64,000 nt of DNA from Pleomorphomonas sp. JP5 (GTDB lineage: Bacteria; Pseudomonadota; Alphaproteobacteria; Rhizobiales; Pleomorphomonadaceae). The notes under the pieces are model-generated. The model did no database searches and was not told the DNA's origin. It saw only the letters and a list, made by a program, of their open reading frames with translations. How positions within the stretch are numbered: position 1 is the stretch's first letter; the number at the start of each line of letters is the position of its first letter. Location: NCBI RefSeq assembly GCF_023721815.1, contig NZ_JAMDLI010000013.1, forward strand, positions 1 through 64,000. Direction: 5' to 3'. This document shows positions 27,020 through 37,559 of this stretch, one piece after another. The position numbers and the translations under genes are program-made.

Positions 27020-27574
27020 ATGGCCTATGACGTGGCAGTTCTTGTCGGCAGTCTGCGCAATGGATCCTTCTCACGCGCCGTAGCCGAAAACCTGGCAACA
27101 CTCGCAAAAGACAAGCTCGCCCTCCGAATCGTCGAGATCGGCGACCTGCCGCTCTACAACCCGGATCTTGATGGCGACGCGCCGCCGCCGGCCCCCTGGA
27201 CCAGATTTCGGAACGAGGTTTCCCGTGCCGATGCCGTGCTGTTCGTCACGCCCGAGTACAACCGGTCGATCCCGGGCCTTCTGAAGAACGCCCTTGACGT
27301 CGGCTCGCGCCCCTATGGCCAGAGCGTCTGGCAGGGCAAGCCCACCGCCATCGTCAGCGTCTCGCCTGGCCTCCTCGGCGCATTTGGCGCCAACCATCAT
27401 CTTCGCCAGCCGCTGGTTTTCCTGGATATGCCGGTCATGCAGCAGCCCGAAGCCTATGTCTCCAAGGTGGGCGACCTCCTGGACAAGGGAGGCAAGCTCA
27501 CGAACGAAGACACCAAGGGGTTCCTTTCCAACTTCCTCGCCGCCTTCGCGACCTGGATCGGCAAACACAAGTAA
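27020..27574 (+). CDS. NAD(P)H-dependent FMN reductase (ChrR/SsuE-like flavoprotein)
   Basis: This 184-residue flavodoxin-fold protein carries the family motifs VLVGSLRNGSFSRAVAENL (FMN phosphate loop), the LPLYNPD segment and VTPEYNRSIPGLLKNALDVGSRPYG. Enzymes of this group reduce quinones, azo compounds, chromate or free FMN, so the physiological substrate is open. The ATG at 27020 follows GGAGAGAAG. It lies 27 bp ahead of map on the same strand and is divergent from the Lrp regulator gene. Confidence 0.9.
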   Translation: MAYDVAVLVGSLRNGSFSRAVAENLATLAKDKLALRIVEIGDLPLYNPDLDGDAPPPAPWTRFRNEVSRADAVLFVTPEYNRSIPGLLKNALDVGSRPYGQSVWQGKPTAIVSVSPGLLGAFGANHHLRQPLVFLDMPVMQQPEAYVSKVGDLLDKGGKLTNEDTKGFLSNFLAAFATWIGKHK

Positions 27575-27601
27575 GCGCTCGAGAGCGACGAGAAAGTCGA
27601 C

Positions 27602-28351
27602 ATGACCATCACCAACGAAGACGAACTCGACGGCCTCAAGGCGATCGGCCGCGTCGTGGCGGACGCCATTGCCGCCATGGCCACCGCCGTCCGCCCGGGC
27701 GTTACAACCGCCGAGCTCGACGAGATCGCCGGCCGCGTTCTGGACAGAGCCGGCGCCATTGCCGCGCCGAAAGAGAGCTACGGCTTTCCCGGCATCGCCT
27801 GCATCTCGGTCAGCGAGGAGATCGCCCACGGCATTCCCGGCGACCGGGTGTTGAAGGTCGGCGACCTCATCAATCTCGATGTCTCCGCCTCCAAGGATGG
27901 GTTCTTCGCCGACAGCGGCGCCTCCTTCGCGGTTGCCCCGGCGCCTGCCAAGCTGGACAAGCTCTGCCGTGATGGTCGGCGCGCCATGTGGGCCGGCATC
28001 GGCGCCGTGGCGCCCGGCAAGCCGCTGGCCGGCGTCGGTCGCGCCGTTGGCGCCTTCGCCCGCAAGAACGGCTACACGCTGGTCCGCAACCTCGCCAGCC
28101 ACGGCGTTGGCCGCTCCCTGCACGAAGAGCCCGCCGAAATCGCCACATGGCCCGACCCACGCGAGCGGCGCATCATCAGCGACGGCCTCGTCTTCACCGT
28201 CGAGCCCTTCCTGTCGCTGGGCGCCGAATGGGCCGAGGACGGCGACGACGAATGGACGCTCTATTCCGAGCCGCGCGCGCCGACGGTGCAGTTCGAGCAC
28301 ACCATCGTCGCCACCCGAAACGGCCCCGTCGTCGTCACCCTTCCGTCCTGA
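27602..28351 (+). CDS. map: Methionine aminopeptidase, type I
   Basis: This 249-residue metallopeptidase removes the initiator methionine from new proteins. The five metal ligands are recognisable: Asp in NLDVSASKDGFFADSG (two), His in SHGVGRSLHEEP, Glu in FTVEPFLSLGAEW and Glu in FEHTIV. The N-terminal zinc-finger extension of some type I enzymes is absent. Several alphaproteobacteria have more than one map, so this could be an accessory copy. Confidence 0.93.
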   Translation: MTITNEDELDGLKAIGRVVADAIAAMATAVRPGVTTAELDEIAGRVLDRAGAIAAPKESYGFPGIACISVSEEIAHGIPGDRVLKVGDLINLDVSASKDGFFADSGASFAVAPAPAKLDKLCRDGRRAMWAGIGAVAPGKPLAGVGRAVGAFARKNGYTLVRNLASHGVGRSLHEEPAEIATWPDPRERRIISDGLVFTVEPFLSLGAEWAEDGDDEWTLYSEPRAPTVQFEHTIVATRNGPVVVTLPS

Positions 28352-28510
28352 GACCTTCCGTTTACGTTAGCGTACGCCCAAAAGCGATGTAGCCGCACTG
28401 GCCTCGACGGCAACGTCATGCTACAGGCGGTTCATCCGTGCGTTTGCGTATCGGCAAGCGCACGAACCGGCCCTCAAGGCCCGGCCACACGTTCGGAAGG
28501 TCACCCCAAT

Positions 28511-29728
28511 ATGGCGAAGATCAAGGTTGCGAACCCGGTCGTCGATCTCGACGGCGACGAGATGACCCGCATCATCTGGCAGTTGATCAAGGACAAGCTG
28601 ATCCTGCCCTATCTCGACATCGACATCGAGTATTACGACCTTTCCGTCGAGAACCGCGACGCCACGGGCGACCAGGTGACCATCGACGCCGCCCACGCCA
28701 TCAAGAAGCACGGCGTCGGCATCAAGTGCGCCACCATCACGCCCGACGAAGCGCGCGTGAAGGAGTTCAATCTCAAGGAAATGTGGAAGTCGCCCAACGG
28801 CACCATCCGCAACATCCTTGGCGGCGTCATCTTCCGCGAGCCGATCATCTGCAAGAACGTGCCGCGCCTCGTGCCCGGCTGGACGCAGCCGATCGTCGTC
28901 GGCCGTCACGCCTTCGGCGATCAGTACAAGGCCACCGATTTCAAGTTCCCGACCAAGGGTACGCTCTCCATCAAGTTTGTCGGCGAAGACGGCGCGGTGA
29001 TCGAGAAGGAAGTGTTCAAGGCCCCCGGGTCCGGCGTGGCGCTCGCCATGTACAACCTCGACGAGTCGATCCGCGACTTCGCTCGCGCTTCGTTCAATTA
29101 CGGCCTGCTGCGCAAGTGGCCGGTTTACCTGTCGACCAAGAACACCATCCTCAAGGCCTATGACGGCCGCTTCAAGGACCTGTTCCAGGAGGTGTTCGAC
29201 GCCGAGTTCAAGGCCGAGTTCGACAAGCTGGGCATCACCTACGAGCACCGCCTGATCGACGACATGGTCGCTTCCTCGCTGAAGTGGTCCGGCGGCTACA
29301 TCTGGGCCTGCAAGAACTACGATGGCGACGTGCAGTCCGACACCGTGGCGCAGGGCTTCGGCTCGCTGGGCCTGATGACCTCGGTGCTGCTGACGCCCGA
29401 CGGCAAGACGGTGGAAGCGGAAGCCGCCCACGGCACCGTGACGCGCCACTATCGCGAACACCAGAAGGGCAAGGAGACCTCGACCAACTCCATCGCCTCG
29501 ATTTTCGCCTGGACGCGCGGCCTCGCCCATCGCGCCAAGCTCGACGACAACGCCAATCTCGCCAAGTTCGCCAACACGCTGGAGAAGGTCTGCGTCGATA
29601 CCGTCGAGAGCGGCTTCATGACCAAGGACCTCGCCCTCCTGATTGGGCCGGACCAGAAGTGGTTGTCGACCACCGGCTTCCTCGAGAAGGTGGCTTCCAA
29701 CCTCGAAGCCGAAATGGCCAAGTGGTGA
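28511..29728 (+). CDS. icd: NADP-dependent isocitrate dehydrogenase
   Basis: This 405-residue TCA-cycle enzyme is of the homodimeric, eukaryote-like NADP type. It shows [21 protein letters not shown] at the start, the substrate loop [19 protein letters not shown], the metal-binding region [31 protein letters not shown] and the cofactor segment [11 protein letters not shown]. The ATG at 28511 was chosen by homology; an upstream in-frame ATG would add 31 residues unlike the family. It ends at a strong terminator. Confidence 0.97.
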   Translation: MAKIKVANPVVDLDGDEMTRIIWQLIKDKLILPYLDIDIEYYDLSVENRDATGDQVTIDAAHAIKKHGVGIKCATITPDEARVKEFNLKEMWKSPNGTIRNILGGVIFREPIICKNVPRLVPGWTQPIVVGRHAFGDQYKATDFKFPTKGTLSIKFVGEDGAVIEKEVFKAPGSGVALAMYNLDESIRDFARASFNYGLLRKWPVYLSTKNTILKAYDGRFKDLFQEVFDAEFKAEFDKLGITYEHRLIDDMVASSLKWSGGYIWACKNYDGDVQSDTVAQGFGSLGLMTSVLLTPDGKTVEAEAAHGTVTRHYREHQKGKETSTNSIASIFAWTRGLAHRAKLDDNANLAKFANTLEKVCVDTVESGFMTKDLALLIGPDQKWLSTTGFLEKVASNLEAEMAKW

Positions 29729-29754
29729 TACGGTAATCAAGGCTGAAACAAACG

Positions 29755-29788
29755 AGGCGGCGGGTCGAAAACGGTCCGCCGCCTTTTT
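29755..29788 (+). terminator. Terminator of icd
   Basis: GGCGGCGG and CCGCCGCC pair around a 12-nt loop and are followed by TTTTTCTT. It begins 27 bp after the icd stop. Confidence 0.85.
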
Positions 29789-29948
29789 CTTGAATAGACC
29801 TATTGATGAGGGATCGCCAAGCTCGCCGCCTTTCTTGGTCGGTGACATTCCCCGTGTCCGGAAATACCGTCAGTTTGGACAGACGTTGCTTCCAAAGCTT
29901 CCCCGGTCTCTTCCCGAAAGGCTTCGGGGACGTCCGTCTCGGGGCTCT

Positions 29949-29978
29949 CATCGATCAAGCCGAGTTGGCTGATCGATG
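29949..29978. other. Strong stem-loop upstream of the DUF1508 gene
   Basis: CATCGATCA pairs with TGATCGATG, and the inner GCC/GGC extends the stem around a 5-nt loop. It lies 68 bp before the GTG start in an otherwise featureless 317-bp gap (29729-30045). It may be an operator, an mRNA leader structure or a remnant repeat. Confidence 0.45.
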
Positions 29979-30045
29979 AAATATGCTCCGGATTTCGGCA
30001 GGAGCTGACCGCCAAGCGCGGCGCTTTCAATCTGGAGGGGCAAAC

Positions 30046-30222
30046 GTGGCGCACAAGTTCGAGATCAAGAAGAACAAGGCCGACGAATACGTCGCCTACT
30101 TCAAATACAACGGCGAAATCATATTCTGGACAGAGGGTTACAAGTCCAAGGCCTCGGCCATCAACGCGATCGAGTCGATCAAGAAGAACGGTCCCGGCGC
30201 CCCCACGGAGGACAATAGCTGA
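30046..30222 (+). CDS. DUF1508 (YegP-like) protein
   Basis: This 58-residue protein consists of a single DUF1508 unit: KFEIKKNKADEYVAYFKYNGEIIFWTEGYKSKASAINAIESIKKNGP. Longer relatives such as E. coli YegP have two units; the function is unknown, although some are linked to stress. A GTG start at 30046 was chosen because GGAGGGG lies 5 nt upstream, the strongest ribosome site in the area. It is convergent with the VOC gene, separated by a terminator. Confidence 0.88.
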   Translation: MAHKFEIKKNKADEYVAYFKYNGEIIFWTEGYKSKASAINAIESIKKNGPGAPTEDNS

Positions 30223-30304
30223 TCCCCCCGCATCCGCCGGCCAAACGGGAATCTCGGATTGCCTGTGGATGCTTCAACCTCGGGCGCCAGAACAAATCAA
30301 CGAA

Positions 30305-30336
30305 GCCTGCCGGATCCAAACCGGCAGGCTCTTTGT
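30305..30336. terminator. Terminator between DUF1508 and VOC genes
   Basis: GCCTGCCGG and CCGGCAGGC form a 9-bp stem with a 7-nt loop, followed by TCTTTGTCC on the plus strand. It can serve both convergent genes. Confidence 0.7.
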
Positions 30337-30342
30337 CCTTCG

Positions 30343-30711
30343 TCAAGCCGTCACGGCAAAGACGCGAATGCGATGTCCGTCGGGATCGGTCAGCATGAGA
30401 CTGCGGCCGAAGTCCAGGTCCACGGGCGGCTGGAAGACTGGCAGGCCCTTCGCCAGCCAACGGTCATGAAAAGCATCGACTTCGGCCGCCGTCTTCATGG
30501 CGATGCCGACTTCCAGGGCGCCCGGCGCCCCACCGGTCTCCGGTCTCACCGTGTCCCTGGACCACAGTCCAACCTTGATCCCCCCCTCGAGAACGAACAA
30601 CACGAACGTCGATGAAGACTCGACCGGAGGCACTCCGAACAGCTCGCCATAAAAGACAGAGCTCGCCTCGGGATAAGCGACGTGAAGCAGGCAATATGTG
30701 GGCGTGATCAT
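30343..30711 (-). CDS. VOC-family (glyoxalase/bleomycin-resistance fold) protein
   Basis: This 122-residue protein shows the paired beta-alpha-beta-beta-beta pattern of the vicinal oxygen chelate fold: LLHVAYPEASSVFYGELFGVPPVE in the first half, AEVDAFHDRWLAKGLPVFQPPVDLDFGRSLMLTDPDGHRIRVF in the second. It might be a dioxygenase, an isomerase or a drug-binding protein; the metal ligands are not decisive. The ATG at 30711 follows GAGGAGAG. Confidence 0.88.
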   Translation of the reverse strand: MITPTYCLLHVAYPEASSVFYGELFGVPPVESSSTFVLFVLEGGIKVGLWSRDTVRPETGGAPGALEVGIAMKTAAEVDAFHDRWLAKGLPVFQPPVDLDFGRSLMLTDPDGHRIRVFAVTA

Positions 30712-30808
30712 GGGACTCTCCTCGCACCGTTGCGACAGAAATCCCATAGAGCATCATGCTGACAAAATTTGGCAGCATGAACACAAGTCAAACTGACCGA
30801 AATATCCG

Positions 30809-31069
30809 TCAGACGCGTCGGCGCGGAGAGAGCAGCGGCAGCCGAAGGTGAACCAGCGCGGCTCCGACGGCATAGGCGACCTCGAAGAAGATGGCCGCTT
30901 CGGCGATGTGAAGAGCCACGCGCGAACCGGACGCTCCAAGGGTCATGGCTTCCAGGAATGCGCAGATGCAGGCCGCGAGGGCCAACGGGGCCATGGCCAT
31001 CACTCGGAACTGCGTTCCGACGACAAGGCCAGTAACGACCAGCACAAGCACCAGTTCAAGCGCGAGCAT
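30809..31069 (-). CDS. Small hydrophobic membrane protein of unknown function
   Basis: This 86-residue protein has about three hydrophobic segments (roughly 3-20, 26-45 and 53-74) and a basic C-terminal tail (SPRRRV), suggesting an inner-membrane protein with a cytoplasmic end. I recognise no family. It is supported by a strong GGAGG ribosome site 7 nt before the ATG. It is flanked by the VOC gene downstream and by a 262-bp AT-rich gap (31070-31331) upstream in which I see only a weak stem-loop (CAGCGTT..AACGCTG, 31279-31306). Confidence 0.6.
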   Translation of the reverse strand: MLALELVLVLVVTGLVVGTQFRVMAMAPLALAACICAFLEAMTLGASGSRVALHIAEAAIFFEVAYAVGAALVHLRLPLLSPRRRV

Positions 31070-31331
31070 GTATCGGCCTCCGACACTCGGATTCGCCCTC
31101 CCCCGCCGCGGGGCCGAAACGAAACCTCAGGCTGGATCTCTTTTCCAGTAGGAATCTATCATGTTTAATTTCCGCCACTGGGTCTATTTCTACTTAGTCG
31201 TAGTACCACGCCAAATAGTTAACGCCTTGAGGGAACTGCACTCGAATTTCTGCCGAGAAAGCAAATATGCCTTTCTATTCAGCGTTATAAAAAAGAATAG
31301 AACGCTGACTGGACTTTAGTCGACACGATCG

Positions 31332-31820
31332 TCATCGACGAATTGCAGCCGCCCAAGCGGCCTTCTGCGCCCGCTCTTGCTCCGCGCGATCCGGGTCGAG
31401 TGTGCGATAGAGCGAAAGACTGTCGGTCGGCAGATAGCCCAGCGCTGCGTAGAAAGCGAGAACGGCCTGATTCTCGGCGCGGACGAGCAGGTTGAGCTTG
31501 GGGGCGCCGCGCGCCCGGCACCAGCCTTCCGCCGCCTCGACCAGGGCTCGACCAACGCCCCCACGCCGTTGATCGGGATCGACGCCCAGATAGTAGAGCG
31601 CGCCACGATGACCGTCGTGACCGGTCATGGCCGCCCCGACGATGCGCCCATCCCGACGCGCCACCAGGACGGCGGCGTTTTCCGTCGCCTCGGCCAAAGC
31701 CACATCCGCCACTGGATCGTTCCACGGCCTCGTCAGACCGCAGCGTGTCCAGAGTGCGACGACGGCCTCGCGCTCCGCATCGTTCATCTCGTCAACGGTC
31801 AAGGTATCGTCGAAACGCAC
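31332..31820 (-). CDS. GNAT-family N-acetyltransferase (YpeA-like)
   Basis: This 162-residue acetyltransferase resembles E. coli YpeA: VVALWTRCGLTRPWNDP near the N-terminus, GAAMTGHDGHRGALYYLGVDPDQRRGGVGRALVE (acetyl-CoA loop), KLNLLVRAENQAVLAFYAALGY and LSLYRTLD. A GTG start at 31820 was chosen because GGAGGG stands 6 nt upstream and it restores the N-terminal beta strand; a later ATG at 31787 would lose it. The substrate is unknown. The gene stands alone on the minus strand. Confidence 0.87.
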   Translation of the reverse strand: MRFDDTLTVDEMNDAEREAVVALWTRCGLTRPWNDPVADVALAEATENAAVLVARRDGRIVGAAMTGHDGHRGALYYLGVDPDQRRGGVGRALVEAAEGWCRARGAPKLNLLVRAENQAVLAFYAALGYLPTDSLSLYRTLDPDRAEQERAQKAAWAAAIRR

Positions 31821-32061
31821 GTCCGGCCCTCCGAAGCGACTCCGTTGATAGCCGGCATATCGCGACACCTTCCCGGATATCGCCAATCCCCGCTGGAGAT
31901 CTGGCCATTCATCCCTGATGAGGCAGCGCTCGATGCAAAGCCCGGAGCAAGCGAACTACAAATGTCTCAACACCTTACCGCAATCCAGCGTCGCTTCGCA
32001 TCATCCATGCGCAGCGAAATCCACGCATCCGCGATGATTGCCCCTTGAAATCCGATCTAAT

Positions 32062-32075
32062 TTAGATATATCTAA
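32062..32075. promoter_or_regulatory. Palindrome TTAGATATATCTAA, likely PadR operator
   Basis: This perfect 14-bp, AT-only-centred palindrome lies 29 bp before the padR start codon in a region otherwise poor in GC. A related half-site, GAGATATCT, lies just before the ATG. PadR regulators usually bind such ATAT-rich dyads in their own promoters. Confidence 0.65.
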
Positions 32076-32103
32076 TTACATCACGAGATAACAGGAGATA
32101 TCT

Positions 32104-32718
32104 ATGCACCCCAAATTCCAGCATTTCGACGACACTCATTGCCAGGATGACCGCCGTGCCGCCGGCGGCCGTAGCCCCTTTGGACGCCCCTTCTGGGGCG
32201 AGCGCGGGGATCGACCGGAGCGTCATGGCCCCGGTCATCGCGGCGGACCATTCGGCCGCGGCCGCTTTTTCGACAATGGTGTCCTGCGCCTGATCGTTCT
32301 GGCGCTGATCGCCGAACAGCCGCGCCATGGCTACGAGATCATCAAGGAGATCGAGGACCGCACCGGCGGTGCCTACGCGCCGAGCCCCGGCGTCATTTAT
32401 CCGACGCTGACGCTGCTTGAGGAAACCGGGCAGATCGAGGTGATGAGCTCGGAGGGCAACAAGAAGCTCTACGCTGCCACCGAGGCCGGCCGCGCCACCG
32501 TGGAAGAGAACCGCGCCACCATCGACGCGGTGCTTGCCCGCTTTGACGAGGCCAGTGCGGACCGCCGCCATGAACACAACCCGCGTCTCTTCCGGGCCGT
32601 CGAGAACATGCGCCTTGCCATGCGCCTGAAGATGCAGAGCGCCGCGCTGACACCCGAACAGATCGATGCACTGGCCGACCTGCTCGACGAGACGGCCCGC
32701 AAGATCGAACAGATCTGA
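32104..32718 (+). CDS. PadR-family regulator, YqjI-like
   Basis: This 204-residue regulator has a flexible N-terminal region (1-52) rich in His, Arg, Gly and Pro, then a PadR winged helix (FFDNGVLRLIVLALIAEQPRHGYEIIKEIEDRTGGAYAPSPGVIYPTLTLLEE) and a C-terminal dimerisation helix region. The layout matches E. coli YqjI, whose His-rich N-terminus binds metal and which controls a ferric reductase gene. No such target gene is adjacent here. An AGGAG ribosome site precedes the ATG, and a palindromic operator suggests autoregulation. Confidence 0.87.
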   Translation: MHPKFQHFDDTHCQDDRRAAGGRSPFGRPFWGERGDRPERHGPGHRGGPFGRGRFFDNGVLRLIVLALIAEQPRHGYEIIKEIEDRTGGAYAPSPGVIYPTLTLLEETGQIEVMSSEGNKKLYAATEAGRATVEENRATIDAVLARFDEASADRRHEHNPRLFRAVENMRLAMRLKMQSAALTPEQIDALADLLDETARKIEQI

Positions 32719-32733
32719 ACGCCCCCCCATGAC

Positions 32734-32772
32734 AAACGCCCGCCCGAGCTTCCGCTCGGACGGGCGTTTTCT
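32734..32772. terminator. Bidirectional terminator between padR and alaS
   Basis: AAACGCCCG and CGGGCGTTT pair, with an inner CCGAG/CTCGG stem, and are followed by TTTTCTG. It lies between two convergent genes. Confidence 0.8.
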
Positions 32773-32791
32773 GTCAGAATGTCAGCCGGGT

Positions 32792-35446
32792 TCAGCCGGC
32801 GAGCGCCTTGCGGATCGCGTCAAGCGCCTCGGCCGCCTTGGCGCCGTCCGGACCGCCGGCCTGCGCCATGTCGGGACGACCGCCGCCGCCCTTGCCGCCG
32901 AGCGTCTCGGACGCCACGCGCACCAGATCGACGGCGGAGAAGCGAGCGGTGAGATCAGCGGTCACGCCAACCACGACGCCTGCCTTGCCATCCTCGGAAA
33001 CGCCGACCAGAGCCACAACGCCGGACCCGAGTTTGGCCTTGCCCTCGTCGACGAGGCCCTTCAGATCCTTCGGGCTGACGCCCTCGGCCACACGCCCGAG
33101 GAACTTAATACCGGCGACCTCAGCCACCTCGTCGGCGGCAGCACCACCACCCATGGCCAGCTTGCGCCGGACCTCGGCAAGTTCACGCTCCAGCTTGCGG
33201 CGCTCCTCGACCAGCGTGGCCACGCGGTCGACCACATCGCCCACCGAAACCTTCAGCTCGCGGGCGACACTGCGGACCGTCTTCTCCTGATCCTCGAAAT
33301 AAGCGCGGGCGCCATCGCCGGTCAGGGCCTCGATGCGGCGCACACCAGCGGCAACGGCGCTCTCGGCGACGATATGAACAAGACCGATCTCGCCGGTGCG
33401 CGACACATGCGTACCGCCGCAAAGCTCGGTCGAGTAGGTCTTGCCGGCCTTCTCGCCCTCGATCGCCGTGCCCATGGTGACGACGCGTACCTCATCGCCG
33501 TACTTCTCGCCGAACAGCGCCATGGCGCCTTCGGCAATGGCTTCTTCCTGCCCCATCAGGCGGGTGGTGACCGCGCCGTCCTGGAGCACGATGGCGTTGG
33601 CGAGACGGCTGACCTCGGCCAGCTCCGTCTCGTCCATCGGCTTCGGATGCGAGAAGTCGAAGCGTAGGCGATCGGGCGTCACCAGCGAGCCCTTCTGGGC
33701 GGCGTGCTTGCCCAGCACCGAGCGCAGCGCCTCGTGCAGGAGATGCGTCGCCGAGTGGTTGGCACGGATGCGCGACCGGCGGGCATGGTCGACCGTCAGC
33801 TCGACCGGCTCGCCAACCTTCACGGTGCCTTCCTCGACCGTCACCTGATGCACGAAGAGGCCATCGGCCTTCTTCAGCACATCGGTCACTGCCAGACGGA
33901 AACCGGCACCTGAGATGCTGCCGGCGTCTCCCACCTGGCCACCGGACTCGCCATAGAACGGCGTCTGGTTGACGATGAGCGAACCCGTCTCGCCGGCCTT
34001 GAGGTCGGCGACCTCCTTGCCATCCTTGACGAGAGCCATCACCACGCCCTCGGCCTTCTCGGTGTCATATCCGAGGAACTCGGTGGCGCCGACCTTCTCG
34101 CGAAGTGCGAACCAGACCGTTTCCGTCGCCGCCTCGCCCGAGCCGGCCCAGTTGGCGCGCGCTTCGGCCTTCTGGCGCTCCATGGCGGCGGCGAAGCCGT
34201 CGGTATCCACCGAGATGCCCCGCGCCTTGAGCGCATCCTGCGTGAGGTCCAGCGGGAAGCCATAGGTGTCGTAAAGCTTGAAGGCCGTCTCGCCGTCGAG
34301 GCTGCCACCCTGCGCCAAACCGCCGGTCGCTTCGTCGAGCAGACCCAGGCCGCGCGCCAGCGTACGTCGGAAGCGGCTTTCCTCGAGCTTCAGCGTCTCG
34401 GTGATCAGCGCCTCGGCGCGAACCAGTTCGGGATAGGCCTGCCCCATCTCGCGCACCAGAGCCGGAACCAGACGATGCAGCAGCGGATCCTGGGCGCCGA
34501 GCAGATGGGCGTGACGCATGGCCCGGCGCATGATGCGGCGGAGCACGTAACCGCGCCCTTCGTTGGACGGCAGCACGCCGTCGGCCACCAGGAAGCTGGA
34601 GGCGCGCAAGTGGTCGGCGATGATTCGATGCGAGGCGAGCTGATCGCCTTCGGCGGCAACGCCGGTGGCCTCGACCGAGGCGCGGATCAGCGCCTGGAAC
34701 AGGTCGATATCGTAGTTGTTGTGAACGCCCTGCAGCACGGCCGCGATGCGCTCGAGGCCCATGCCGGTGTCGATCGACGGCCGCGGCAGATTGACGCGCT
34801 CCTCCTTGGAGATCTGCTCGTACTGCATGAACACGAGGTTCCAGATCTCGATGAAGCGGTCGCCGTCTTCCTCGGCCGAGCCCGGAGGTCCGCCCCAGAC
34901 GTGATCGCCGTGATCGTAGAAGATCTCCGAACAGGGACCGCAAGGACCGGTGTCGCCCATGGCCCAGAAGTTGTCCGAAGTGGGGATGCGAATGATGCGA
35001 TCCTCGGAGAGACCGGCAATCTTCTTCCAGTAGGTCGCAGCTTCCTCGTCCTCGGAATAGACGGTGACAAGAAGCTTGTCCTTCGGCAGCCCGAACTCCT
35101 TGGTGATCAGGTTCCAGGCCAGCTCGATCGCACGGTCCTTGAAGTAGTCGCCGAACGAAAAGTTGCCCAGCATCTCGAAGAAGGTGTGATGGCGGGCCGT
35201 GTAGCCGACATTGTCGAGATCGTTGTGCTTGCCGCCGGCGCGGACGCACTTCTGCGACGTGGTGGCGCGGCTGTAGGGGCGCTTCTCAAGACCGGTGAAG
35301 ACGTTCTTGAACTGCACCATGCCGGCATTGGTGAACATCAGGGTCGGGTCGTTGCGTGGCACCAACGGGCTCGACGACACCACCTCGTGACCGTTCCTGC
35401 CGAAATAGTCGACGAAGGTCTTCCTGATCTCGTTCACACCACTCAT
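32792..35446 (-). CDS. alaS: Alanyl-tRNA synthetase
   Basis: This 884-residue enzyme charges tRNA-Ala. It begins with the class II catalytic domain ([19 protein letters not shown], then [17 protein letters not shown]). The editing domain has the zinc ligands in [12 protein letters not shown] and [13 protein letters not shown], and a C-terminal C-Ala domain ends with [13 protein letters not shown]. The ATG at 35446 gives the family start [11 protein letters not shown]. Upstream on the same strand are ridA and recA, the usual recA-alaS neighbourhood with one gene inserted. Confidence 0.97.
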   Translation of the reverse strand: MSGVNEIRKTFVDYFGRNGHEVVSSSPLVPRNDPTLMFTNAGMVQFKNVFTGLEKRPYSRATTSQKCVRAGGKHNDLDNVGYTARHHTFFEMLGNFSFGDYFKDRAIELAWNLITKEFGLPKDKLLVTVYSEDEEAATYWKKIAGLSEDRIIRIPTSDNFWAMGDTGPCGPCSEIFYDHGDHVWGGPPGSAEEDGDRFIEIWNLVFMQYEQISKEERVNLPRPSIDTGMGLERIAAVLQGVHNNYDIDLFQALIRASVEATGVAAEGDQLASHRIIADHLRASSFLVADGVLPSNEGRGYVLRRIMRRAMRHAHLLGAQDPLLHRLVPALVREMGQAYPELVRAEALITETLKLEESRFRRTLARGLGLLDEATGGLAQGGSLDGETAFKLYDTYGFPLDLTQDALKARGISVDTDGFAAAMERQKAEARANWAGSGEAATETVWFALREKVGATEFLGYDTEKAEGVVMALVKDGKEVADLKAGETGSLIVNQTPFYGESGGQVGDAGSISGAGFRLAVTDVLKKADGLFVHQVTVEEGTVKVGEPVELTVDHARRSRIRANHSATHLLHEALRSVLGKHAAQKGSLVTPDRLRFDFSHPKPMDETELAEVSRLANAIVLQDGAVTTRLMGQEEAIAEGAMALFGEKYGDEVRVVTMGTAIEGEKAGKTYSTELCGGTHVSRTGEIGLVHIVAESAVAAGVRRIEALTGDGARAYFEDQEKTVRSVARELKVSVGDVVDRVATLVEERRKLERELAEVRRKLAMGGGAAADEVAEVAGIKFLGRVAEGVSPKDLKGLVDEGKAKLGSGVVALVGVSEDGKAGVVVGVTADLTARFSAVDLVRVASETLGGKGGGGRPDMAQAGGPDGAKAAEALDAIRKALAG

Positions 35447-35795
35447 GACGATCCGCCTGCCTGCGCTAGGACGGCACCCGCGCGACACGCGCAGCCGATC
35501 CGCCCGAACCCCATTTCCCGCGAGCCGCTCGCACGCTCCCGCAACCTAACGCCCTGCATCGAGCGACAGCGAAAAGGGACCGGCCGGCGGGGTTCGTCTC
35601 GGCAATCCGTATGGCGCCTGGAGACGGCAACCTTTCGGAGGGAAGGACGCGCAGGCCAGACCGGCTCCGACGTCATCGGCTCCAAGCAAGGCAAAGCGTT
35701 ATTTATCCGCCGGCCATGCGCCTGTCCAGCGGCGCAGGGCCGGCGACTGCAAGGATATTCCGCAGCCGTGCGCGGCTTTCGAGCCGCCCTCCTCG
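35447..35795 (-). promoter_or_regulatory. alaS upstream region
   Basis: This 349-bp gap between the ridA stop and the alaS start must contain the alaS promoter. It has one tight hairpin, GCGGCT-TTCG-AGCCGC (35772-35787), just after the ridA stop; it has no U-run, so it may protect the ridA 3' end. No coding sequence is convincing in either strand. Confidence 0.4.
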
Positions 35796-36191
35796 TCAGC
35801 CCGCAGGAGCCTCGCGCGCCGCCCAGGCGTCGATCTCGACCTTTAGGGCGGGCGAAGCCAGGGCCGACACGTAAAGCAGCGTCATGCAGGGCCGATGATC
35901 GCCGAAAAACGCCTCCAGCGCCCGCTTGCGACGCTCCGCGTCGATATCGCCGACGAGATAGAACGTCAGCTTGACGAGGTCGCTGACGCCCATGCCGGCC
36001 GCCTCGAGATTGCGACGAATGTTGTCGAGCGCCACCTCGATCTGCTCCACCGGATCGGAAGGCGGCACACCGTCGAGTCTGAGGCCGATCTGACCAGACA
36101 GCACCAGCCAGCGAGCGCCCGCCGGAACTTCGATCTGGTGGCTATACGCGGCGACCGGCGCATGCACGCCGGTCGGATTGCGAGACAGCAT
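35796..36191 (-). CDS. RidA/YjgF-YER057c-UK114 family protein
   Basis: This 131-residue protein belongs to the RidA superfamily of imine/enamine deaminases or related proteins. It has YSHQIEVPAGARWLVLSGQIGLRLDG, VEQIEVALDNIRRNLEAAGMGVSDLVKLTFYLVGD and RPCMTLLYVSALASPALKVEIDAWAA. In true RidA the active-site Arg lies in the segment R(A/P)xxxV; here the equivalent is RPCMTLLYVSAL, so activity is uncertain. The ATG at 36191 follows TGGAGG. It lies between recA and alaS on their strand. Confidence 0.88.
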   Translation of the reverse strand: MLSRNPTGVHAPVAAYSHQIEVPAGARWLVLSGQIGLRLDGVPPSDPVEQIEVALDNIRRNLEAAGMGVSDLVKLTFYLVGDIDAERRKRALEAFFGDHRPCMTLLYVSALASPALKVEIDAWAAREAPAG

Positions 36192-36213
36192 GGGGCCTCC
36201 AGGGCGCCGGGTG

Positions 36214-36247
36214 CCCAGCCCCAGGCCCGATCGGGCCTGGGGCTGGG
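36214..36247 (-). terminator. Terminator of recA
   Basis: A perfect 17-bp palindrome (CCCAGCCCCAGGCCCGA and its complement) lies 11 bp after the recA stop and 23 bp before ridA. It is very stable but has no U-run, so it may act as an intrinsic or transcript-stabilising structure. Confidence 0.7.
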
Positions 36248-36258
36248 TCTCCAACTTC

Positions 36259-37344
<1,086 letters not shown>

Positions 37345-37397
37345 TGGATTCGCTCCTTATTTCACGGCCATTCCCGGATTTCAAATTCGCCGTAAAT

Positions 37398-37412
37398 GTA
37401 CATGATTTGTTC
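37398..37412 (-). promoter_or_regulatory. LexA (SOS) box of recA
   Basis: The plus strand reads GTAC-N7-GTTC; the alphaproteobacterial LexA site is the direct repeat GTTC-N7-GTTC, so one base differs. Its position 54 bp ahead of recA, in the recA/psuK divergent region, makes LexA control of recA very likely. Confidence 0.65.
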
Positions 37413-37559
37413 CTATGAGCAAGCGACATATATGTCCTTGACACAAAAAAGTAACTCTGGTTTTGTTCCCGTCGTGTTCCGGCGAGGCTGAAACACCGGA
37501 AATCGGGGAGAAATACGCTGGGTACGAGGAATCGAAACGAAGCCTTCCGCCCCCTTCTG

